Origin: Salinarchaeum sp. Harcht-Bsk1
Lineage (GTDB): Archaea; Halobacteriota; Halobacteria; Halobacteriales; Salinarchaeaceae
Assembly (NCBI RefSeq): GCF_000403645.1
Contig: NC_021313.1
Coordinates: 1,817,014-1,881,013, forward strand
Length of the DNA stretch: 64,000 nt
Direction of reading: 5' to 3'
The notes below the pieces were generated by a model. That model was not told where the DNA came from. It worked only from the letters and a program-made list of their open reading frames with translations, and searched no databases. Both the position numbers and the translations under genes were made by a program. This document shows positions 58,645 to 64,000 of this stretch, in pieces (position 1 is the first letter of the stretch; every line of letters starts with the position of its first letter).

Positions 58645-58827
58645 CCGTGGGTCATGGGCGGGTCTAAGTGCGGTGGACCGCCGAGCAGGCTACGGCCGAC
58701 TGGATTCCGAACGCGGTCGCTGGCCGGAATCCAATCGACGGGTGGGGCTTCCGTAGGCGATTGCGGTCGCGGTACCGTGTGCTGACTCGCAACTGCAGAC
58801 CGATCCAGGTTCACCCGAATTCAACCC

Positions 58828-59709
58828 TCACTCCAGGGCGTCGAAGGTCTTCTCCGCCCACTTCACCGCGAACGGGGCCCCACGATTTCGGTAGGCCTCG
58901 GTGTCCAGCGCCGCGTACGGAGCGGGCAGTTCCAGTGCGTGCTTCACGGCAGCGCAGGCCAGTTCCGCGGCGTCGGGGAAGTCGGTCTCGCCCCGGGCCA
59001 CCTCGCCGGGAAGCCCGTCGAGCCTCCCTTCGAGCCGATCGCCGGCGTCCTGCCATGCGTCGCCGAGCTTGGACAGATCCTCGTCATCGGCGCCGACCCA
59101 TTCCGCGAACACGTCCCGCGTGTGGAGGCCGAGCCAGGCGTCGTACAGCGCCGCCGCGAGCTGGTAGGTTCCCGCCGGATCGAGCGGCGTGGCGTCGGCA
59201 AGCGCCGGGTAGTGCTCCCGGAAGAAGCCGAGGAAGTGTTCGGGCGGCGGGCTCGTGGACGGTGGCGATCCGGGGCCGCCGGTCTCGACAGCGCCGTCGC
59301 CCGACGCTCCCCCGTCCTCGACGCCCGGCACCGAGACATCCAGCCCCAGTTGTACCAGCGCGTGTGCGAGCAGGAAGTCGACGAAGGATTCCGGAGAGCC
59401 CTCGATCCGCGGTTTGACCAGGATCGTCGGCGGCTCGGTCTGGCGCGTCCAGACGACGCTGCCGTCGCCGGGCGCACCGATCGTGAAGTCGCTGCTGGCG
59501 TACTGTTCCAACAGTGCTGGCGAGTCCGGGGGCAGCCACGCCGCCGGGTAGCGATGCGGTTCGAGACGATCGACCAGCAGGCCGAGGTCCTCCGCGACCG
59601 CGGGATCGAGGGTCTCGAAGTCCTGCTCGGTGTCGAGGATCTGGGCGTCGGGAGCGTGGCGCTCGCGGACGGCGGCGACCGGTGCCGACAGCGCGCGCTC
59701 GCTGAACAT
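58828..59709 (-). CDS. Conserved haloarchaeal protein (DUF7089-like)
   Basis: 293 residues, acidic. FSERALSAPVAAVRERHAPDAQILD, DRLEPHRYPAAWLPPDSPALLEQYA, DGSVVWTRQTEPPTILVKPRI, SFVDFLLAHALVQLGLD, LGFFREHYPALADATPL, TYQLAAALYDAWLGLHTRDVFAEW and AELACAAVKHALELPAPYAALDTEAYRNRGAPFAVKWAEKTFDALE are conserved-looking blocks. No motif I can name; all helical, no signal. A Gly/Ser/Pro linker at 133-155 divides two halves. I believe this is DUF7089. Its ATG overlaps the stop of the 28-residue gene upstream (TGATG), so the two are co-translated. Confidence 0.8.
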   Translation of the reverse strand: MFSERALSAPVAAVRERHAPDAQILDTEQDFETLDPAVAEDLGLLVDRLEPHRYPAAWLPPDSPALLEQYASSDFTIGAPGDGSVVWTRQTEPPTILVKPRIEGSPESFVDFLLAHALVQLGLDVSVPGVEDGGASGDGAVETGGPGSPPSTSPPPEHFLGFFREHYPALADATPLDPAGTYQLAAALYDAWLGLHTRDVFAEWVGADDEDLSKLGDAWQDAGDRLEGRLDGLPGEVARGETDFPDAAELACAAVKHALELPAPYAALDTEAYRNRGAPFAVKWAEKTFDALE

Positions 59710-59795
59710 CAGGCGACGTAGACGCCGATCAGCGCAAGCGTCAGGACCGCTGCGATCGCGACCACCGTCAGCACGATCTTCGTGGGCTCGCTCAT
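59709..59795 (-). CDS. 28-residue single-helix membrane peptide
   Basis: The product reads MSEPTKIVLTVV then a hydrophobic run (AIAAVLTLALIGVYVA), a single membrane helix from residue 7 to the end with a charged, probably cytoplasmic, N-terminus. Stop and next start share TGATG, so ribosomes can pass on to the DUF7089-like gene. A TATA-like GTTTCAC is about 27 bases before the ATG. Coding is supported by the coupling, the promoter and the strong hydrophobic bias; it could anchor its downstream partner to the membrane. Confidence 0.65.
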   Translation of the reverse strand: MSEPTKIVLTVVAIAAVLTLALIGVYVA

Positions 59796-59914
59796 GCGAT
59801 TTGGTTGCGTGGGGGTCGTGAAACGCCTTCCGATCGGTCGGGATCGGGCGACGACGTCGACCGCGCACTCGACGGCGACACAACGGCTATGCTGCGAACC
59901 ACCGAAGGGGACGT

Positions 59915-60706
59915 ATGAACGGCGGCGACGACCGGATCGAGCCGCTGTCGCCTCGCCGTCGCGGGACGGTCGACTACATGCGGATGGCCGGCCGGCGGAG
60001 CAACGTCCACGGGCTCGTCGAGGTCGACGTCACGGACGCGAGAGCGGCGATCGACGACGCGGAGGCCGAGACGGGCGAGCCCCTCTCGTTCACCGCCTTC
60101 GTCGTCTCCTGTCTCGCCCGGGCGATCGAGGACCATCCCGACGTCAACGCGTACCGGGACTGGCGCGGGCGGGTGCACGTCTTCGAGGACGTCGACGTGA
60201 ACGTGCTGGTCGAGACGACGATCGACGGCGAGCAGGTCGGCGTGCCCCACGTGCTCCGGCGCGCGAACGAGCGGTCCGTCCGGTCGATCCACGACGAGAT
60301 CCGGAGCGCGCAGGCGTCCTCGGACCCGACGAACCTCTCCTGGGCCGGCAGGATCGCACTCCGACTTCCGGGTCCGATTCGCCGGCTCGTCTGGCGGCTC
60401 CCGCAGGTGTTCCCCCGGCGCTGGAAGCGCCTGGCGGGCACGGTCGCCGTGACCTCCGTCGGGATGTTCGGGGCGGGCGGCGGCTGGGCGATCAGCCCGA
60501 CGAACTACACCGTGCAGTTGACCGTCGGCGGGATCGACGAGAAGCCGCGATTCGTCGACGGCGAACTCCGGAACCGCGAAATCCTCGACCTCACCGTGAC
60601 CGTCGACCACGACGTCGTCGACGGTGCGGCCGCGGCCCGGTTCGGGGGGCGGCTGCGCGAACTGCTGGAGGACGCCCATGGACTGGATCCGCCGGAGGAC
60701 GCGTGA
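59915..60706 (+). CDS. Stand-alone 2-oxoacid-dehydrogenase E2-like acyltransferase domain
   Basis: 263 residues. It has only the catalytic CAT-like domain of E2 chains, with no lipoyl or E1/E3-binding part. Visible: PLSFTAFVVSCLARAIEDHPDVNAY (hydrophobic core strand and helix), VFEDVDVNVLVETTIDGE, GTVAVTSVGMFGAGGGWAISPTNYTVQLTVGG and catalytic DHDVVDGAAAARF (H232; usual form DHRxxDG). Such stand-alone proteins are seen in actinobacteria and haloarchaea and may acetylate or acylate something other than a lipoyl group. No E1 or E3 gene is near. Confidence 0.85.
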   Translation: MNGGDDRIEPLSPRRRGTVDYMRMAGRRSNVHGLVEVDVTDARAAIDDAEAETGEPLSFTAFVVSCLARAIEDHPDVNAYRDWRGRVHVFEDVDVNVLVETTIDGEQVGVPHVLRRANERSVRSIHDEIRSAQASSDPTNLSWAGRIALRLPGPIRRLVWRLPQVFPRRWKRLAGTVAVTSVGMFGAGGGWAISPTNYTVQLTVGGIDEKPRFVDGELRNREILDLTVTVDHDVVDGAAAARFGGRLRELLEDAHGLDPPEDA

Positions 60707-60827
60707 CTCCGTACTGACGGCGGCTTCCGTCGGTTCCACCCAGGCTTTTCTCGGGGGAGACCGTCGCTTCGAGCGTCATGCCAGCTCGACGCACGCGCAG
60801 GCGCCACCACGCAGCCGGTGATCGCGG

Positions 60828-61826
60828 ATGAACGACACGCTCTCCGGACTCCTCGGGTTCGCGATCACGATGCTCGTCGCGGGAATCACGGCCGCCGCGG
60901 GCATCGTGCTCTTCTGGTACCTCCCGGCCTCGGGCACGGAGCTCGTCGGCATCCTGCTCGCGGTCGTCGTGACGGTGGGCGGTTTGCGGCTCGGTCGCTC
61001 GATCGCGGACGACGCACTCTCGCCGTACGACGTCGCCGAGGTCGGCGTCGAGGGGCCGATCGTCCGGGAGGACGGCGGCTCACCGCTGCCCACCGCGCCG
61101 TCGGCCGCGGACGCCGACGAGATCGTCGAGCAGATCGAGCGCGCGGACGACGACGGCGCGGTCGACGCACTCCTGCTCCACCTCAACACGCCCGGCGGCG
61201 AGGTGGTGCCCAGCGAGGACGTTCGCGCGGCCGCCGAGGCCTTCGACGGCCCCACCGTGGCCTACACCACGGATCTCTGCGCGAGCGGCGGGATGTGGAT
61301 CGCGAGCGGCTGCGACGAACTATGGGCCCGGGAGGGATCGATCGTCGGCTCTGTCGGCGTCCGCTTCTCCCAGCTCCGCTTCGACGAGTTCGCCGAGGAG
61401 ACGGGCATCAACTACGAGGGGATCGTCTCCGGCGAGTACAAGGACGCCGTCAGCGCGCCGTTCAAACCGCTGGAGGACGACGAGCGAGAGTACCTCCAGG
61501 GGCTCTCGGACGCGTGGTACGAGCAGTTCGTCGAGCGGGTCGCCGACGCGACGGACCTCGACGAGCAGGCCGTCAGGGACACCGAGGCGAAGGTCTACCT
61601 CGGGAGCGACGCGGCGGCGGTGGGCTTCGTCGACGAACTGGGCGACCGCGACGCCGTGGAAGCCGCGGTCGCCGAGGACCTCGACACCTCCGAGGTCACG
61701 GTCGAGCGCTTCGAGCCCCAGCGCTCCTTCCCCCGCCGTCTCCAGGGCGGCGCTGCGACGCTCGCCTACGCCTTCGGCGCCGGCCTCGCGAGCGTCGTGT
61801 CCGGCGACCGGCCGGAGATGCGATAG
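60828..61826 (+). CDS. sppA: Signal peptide peptidase SppA-type S49 peptidase
   Basis: 332 residues. Two N-terminal helices (about 7-31, 38-58) anchor it; LLLHLNTPGGEVVPSEDVRAAAEAF, YTTDLCASGGMWIASGCDELWA with nucleophile S153 and GSIVGSVGVRFSQLRFDEFAEETGINYEGIVSGEYKDAVSAPFKPL with general base K205 are the S49 blocks. It clears leftover signal peptides in the membrane; some archaeal relatives act on larger proteins. The start may be co-transcribed with the E2-like gene 122 bases upstream. Confidence 0.92.
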   Translation: MNDTLSGLLGFAITMLVAGITAAAGIVLFWYLPASGTELVGILLAVVVTVGGLRLGRSIADDALSPYDVAEVGVEGPIVREDGGSPLPTAPSAADADEIVEQIERADDDGAVDALLLHLNTPGGEVVPSEDVRAAAEAFDGPTVAYTTDLCASGGMWIASGCDELWAREGSIVGSVGVRFSQLRFDEFAEETGINYEGIVSGEYKDAVSAPFKPLEDDEREYLQGLSDAWYEQFVERVADATDLDEQAVRDTEAKVYLGSDAAAVGFVDELGDRDAVEAAVAEDLDTSEVTVERFEPQRSFPRRLQGGAATLAYAFGAGLASVVSGDRPEMR

Positions 61827-61880
61827 CCCAGTTCGTTCGACGAGGTCGCTCTCGCCCGATCGGTCACGCTCGGTCGGCCT

Positions 61881-61982
61881 CGATCGGATCGTCGGTTGCC
61901 CCCGATCGGATCGTCGGTTGCCCCCGATCGGATCGTCGGCTACCCCGATCGGGGCTTCGGTTGCTACCGATCGGCTCCTCGC
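61881..61982. repeat. ~22-base tandem repeat between sppA and alaS
   Basis: About 4.5 units, at 61881-61902, 61903-61924, 61925-61945, 61946-61966 and a partial from 61967; core CGATCGGATCGTCGGTTGCCCC shortened in the later copies. Each contains the palindrome CCGATCGG. Units 1 and 2 are identical; units 3-5 decay. Like the array at 4370 it lies just after a gene's 3' end. Confidence 0.8.
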
Positions 61983-62093
61983 CGACCGCGAACGAGTTAC
62001 CGAGGCCGCGAGTTGGCCCGCGTGATCGCACGACGGCGGCCCGCTACCACCGTCCCGGAACCCTTTTGCACGGCGACCGGCAGGTAGGTCCCA

Positions 62094-64000
62094 ATGAGCG
62101 ACCTCGAGGAGGAGTACCGCCTCGACTACTTCGCGGAGGAGGACTTCGTCCGCCGCGAGTGCGTCGAGTGTGGCGACCACTTCTGGACGCGCGATCACGA
62201 CCGCGAGACGTGCGGCGAGCCGCCCTGCGAGACGTACACCTTCATCGACGACCCCGGCTTCGCCGAGGAGTACACCCTGGAGGAGATGCGCGAGGCCTTC
62301 CTCTCCTTCTTCGAGGAGCACGGCCACGAGCGCATCGACCCCTACCCCGTCGCCGCGAACCGCTGGCGCGACGACGTCCTGCTCACGCAGGCATCGATCT
62401 ACGACTTCCAGCCGCTGGTCACGTCGGGCGAGACGCCGCCGCCGGCGAACCCGCTGTGCATCAGCCAGCCCTGCATCCGGATGCAGGACATCGACAACGT
62501 CGGGACGACGGGGCGGCACACGATGGCCTTCGAGATGATGGCCCACCACGCGTTCAACGCCCGGGAGGATATCGAGGACGCGGAGCAGTACGCTTACGAG
62601 GGCGAGGTCTACTGGAAGGACCGGACCGTCGAACTCTGCGAGGAGTTCTTCGCGTCACTCGGCGCGGATCGCGAGCGGATCACCTACATCGAGGATCCGT
62701 GGGTCGGCGGCGGCAACGCCGGGCCGGCGATCGAGGTCATCTACGAGGGCGCGGAGCTCGCGACGCTCGTCTTCATGTCGATGACGCAGGATCCCGACGG
62801 CGAGTACGAACTCAAGGACGGGAATCGCTACGCCCCGATGGACACCTACGTCGTCGACACCGGCTACGGCCTCGAGCGCTGGACCTGGGTCAGCCAGGGC
62901 ACGCCGACGGTCTACGAGGCGATCTACCCCGACCAGATCGCATTCCTCAAGGACAACGCCGGGATCGAACTCACCGACGAGGAGGCCCAGATCGTCCACG
63001 ACGCCGCCGCGCTCGCCGGCAATATGGACATCGACGAGGCCGAGGACCTCGAGGCCGCACGCGACGAGATCGCCGCCGAGGTCGGCGTCGACGTCGCCGA
63101 CCTCGAGGCGCTGATGGAACCCCTCGAGACGATCTACGCGATCGCGGACCACTGCCGCACGCTCGCCTACATGTTCGGCGACGAGATCGTCCCATCGAAC
63201 GTCGGCACCGGCTACCTCGCGCGGATGGTCCTCCGCCGCACGAAGCGGCTCGTGGACGAGGTCGGCGTCGACGCGCCGCTCGACGAACTCGTCGACATGC
63301 AGGCCGAGCGTCTGGGCTACGAGAACCGCGACCACATCCGCGACGTCGTCCGCACGGAGGTCGAGAAGTACCGCGAGACGCTGGAGCGGGGCCGCCGCCG
63401 CGTCGAGGACCTGGCCGCCGAGCACGCCGAGGCCGGCGAGCCGATCCCGACCGAGGAGCTCGTCGAGCTCTACGACTCCCACGGCATCCAGCCGGACATG
63501 GTCGAGGACATCGCCGAGGCCCAGGGCGCCGACGTCGACGTGCCCGAGGACTTCTACGGCCAGGTCGCCGCTCGTCACGACCAGGAGACCGGCGGTATCT
63601 CCGCCGCGGACGCCGACGAGCGCTTCGCGGACCTCCCGGCCACGGAGAAACTCTACTACGACGACCAGCAGGGCACGGAGTTCGAGGCCGTCGTCCTCGA
63701 CGTGTTCGAGCGCCAGGAGGGCTACGACGTCGTGCTCGACCAGACGATGTTCTATCCCGAGGGCGGTGGCCAGCCGCCGGACCACGGCACGCTCGCCTCG
63801 GACGACCGCACCGTGGACGTGACCGACGTGCAGATCGAGGACGGCGTGATCCGCCACCGGACCGACGGCGAACTCGACAAGGGCGACATGGTCCGGGGCA
63901 AGATCGACGTCGATCGCCGTCGCCAGCTCATGCGCAACCACACCGCGACCCACGCGGTGATCCACGCCGCTCGCCAGGTGCTCGGCGACCACCTCCGGCA
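62094..64000 (+). CDS. alaS: Alanyl-tRNA synthetase, archaeal type (C-terminus beyond window)
   Basis: 635 complete codons; no stop before the end. Archaeal N-terminal zinc-type extension CVECGDHFW...[11 protein letters not shown] is present, then the class II catalytic core ([78 protein letters not shown]), the tRNA-recognition helices and the start of the editing domain with [14 protein letters not shown] and [13 protein letters not shown] (HxxxH). It attaches Ala to tRNA(Ala) and clears Ser and Gly mischarging. About 290 more residues are expected. A TATA-like TTTTGCA is 27 bases before the ATG. Confidence 0.97.
   Translation, partial: MSDLEEEYRLDYFAEEDFVRRECVECGDHFWTRDHDRETCGEPPCETYTFIDDPGFAEEYTLEEMREAFLSFFEEHGHERIDPYPVAANRWRDDVLLTQASIYDFQPLVTSGETPPPANPLCISQPCIRMQDIDNVGTTGRHTMAFEMMAHHAFNAREDIEDAEQYAYEGEVYWKDRTVELCEEFFASLGADRERITYIEDPWVGGGNAGPAIEVIYEGAELATLVFMSMTQDPDGEYELKDGNRYAPMDTYVVDTGYGLERWTWVSQGTPTVYEAIYPDQIAFLKDNAGIELTDEEAQIVHDAAALAGNMDIDEAEDLEAARDEIAAEVGVDVADLEALMEPLETIYAIADHCRTLAYMFGDEIVPSNVGTGYLARMVLRRTKRLVDEVGVDAPLDELVDMQAERLGYENRDHIRDVVRTEVEKYRETLERGRRRVEDLAAEHAEAGEPIPTEELVELYDSHGIQPDMVEDIAEAQGADVDVPEDFYGQVAARHDQETGGISAADADERFADLPATEKLYYDDQQGTEFEAVVLDVFERQEGYDVVLDQTMFYPEGGGQPPDHGTLASDDRTVDVTDVQIEDGVIRHRTDGELDKGDMVRGKIDVDRRRQLMRNHTATHAVIHAARQVLGDHLR

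Noticed and set aside
1-64000. tRNA, rRNA or CRISPR array
   Set aside because: No cloverleaf with a GGTTCRAATCC-like T arm, no rRNA-like segments, and no regular spacer-repeat series were recognised; the tandem arrays have no spacers.

Overview
The window comes from a haloarchaeal chromosome (class Halobacteria). GC is high, with GC-rich third codon positions, and the predicted proteins are very acidic. The machinery is archaeal: DP2-type DNA polymerase D large subunit, Hel308 helicase, KEOPS subunit Cgi121, archaeal-type AlaS and TrmB regulators. Tat-dependent lipoproteins (RR...LxGC) and TATA-like boxes about 27 bases before start codons (leaderless transcripts) are frequent. No rRNA, tRNA, CRISPR array or transposase was recognised.

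Layout. 1-3.2 kb: an AT-richer accessory edge with a small zinc-finger gene, a lipoprotein gene interrupted by one in-frame TGA, and a RHH/PIN toxin-antitoxin pair between two imperfect direct repeats. 3.2-8.5 kb: TPR and DUF424 genes, then coxB and a fused coxA-coxC (terminal oxidase). 8.5-17.4 kb: a DUF5820-like gene and the operon prkA1-prkA2-yeaH(DUF444)-spoVR, the most system-like block. 17.5-24.8 kb: small haloarchaeal proteins, a GIDE-like membrane protein, ketopantoate reductase, a NifU-like protein, a membrane-anchored ArsR regulator and two UspA proteins. 24.9-31 kb: MmgE/PrpD, ComA-like phosphosulfolactate synthase, PAP2 phosphatase, a methyltransferase, a TSP3-repeat protein with an HELLH motif, and ThpR. 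31-35.3 kb: polC, ended by a long perfect hairpin, and a PPC-domain protein. 35.3-43 kb: a KaiC-like protein without a P-loop, a methyltransferase, an ACT regulator, a SecD-P1-like lipoprotein, hisB, an MFS carrier divergent from a TrmB regulator, and hisA. 43-50 kb: an orphan HtrI-shaped transducer, an NAD-dependent epimerase, cgi121 and hel308. 50-58.5 kb: HAD phosphatase, lipoprotein, FkbM methyltransferase, DUF1349, a 56-residue zinc ribbon, SCO1-TlpA-CcdA, a Zn/Cd-type P1B ATPase and PduO. 58.8-64 kb: a conserved hypothetical coupled to a 28-residue membrane peptide, a stand-alone E2-like acyltransferase, SppA and alaS (runs off the window).

Working links. SCO1, TlpA and CcdA form a copper/thiol cassette that would serve assembly of the CuA site in the CoxB encoded 48 kb away. 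The PrkA-PrkA-DUF444-SpoVR operon pairs AAA+ proteins with a VWA protein, as MoxR/RavA-type systems do. hisA and hisB are separate single genes. Non-coding structure includes three tandem-repeat patches (4.4, 42.8 and 61.9 kb), related GC-rich dispersed repeats (39.2, 49.8, 58.5 and probably 35.5 kb), and palindromes in the trmB and metal-ATPase promoters.
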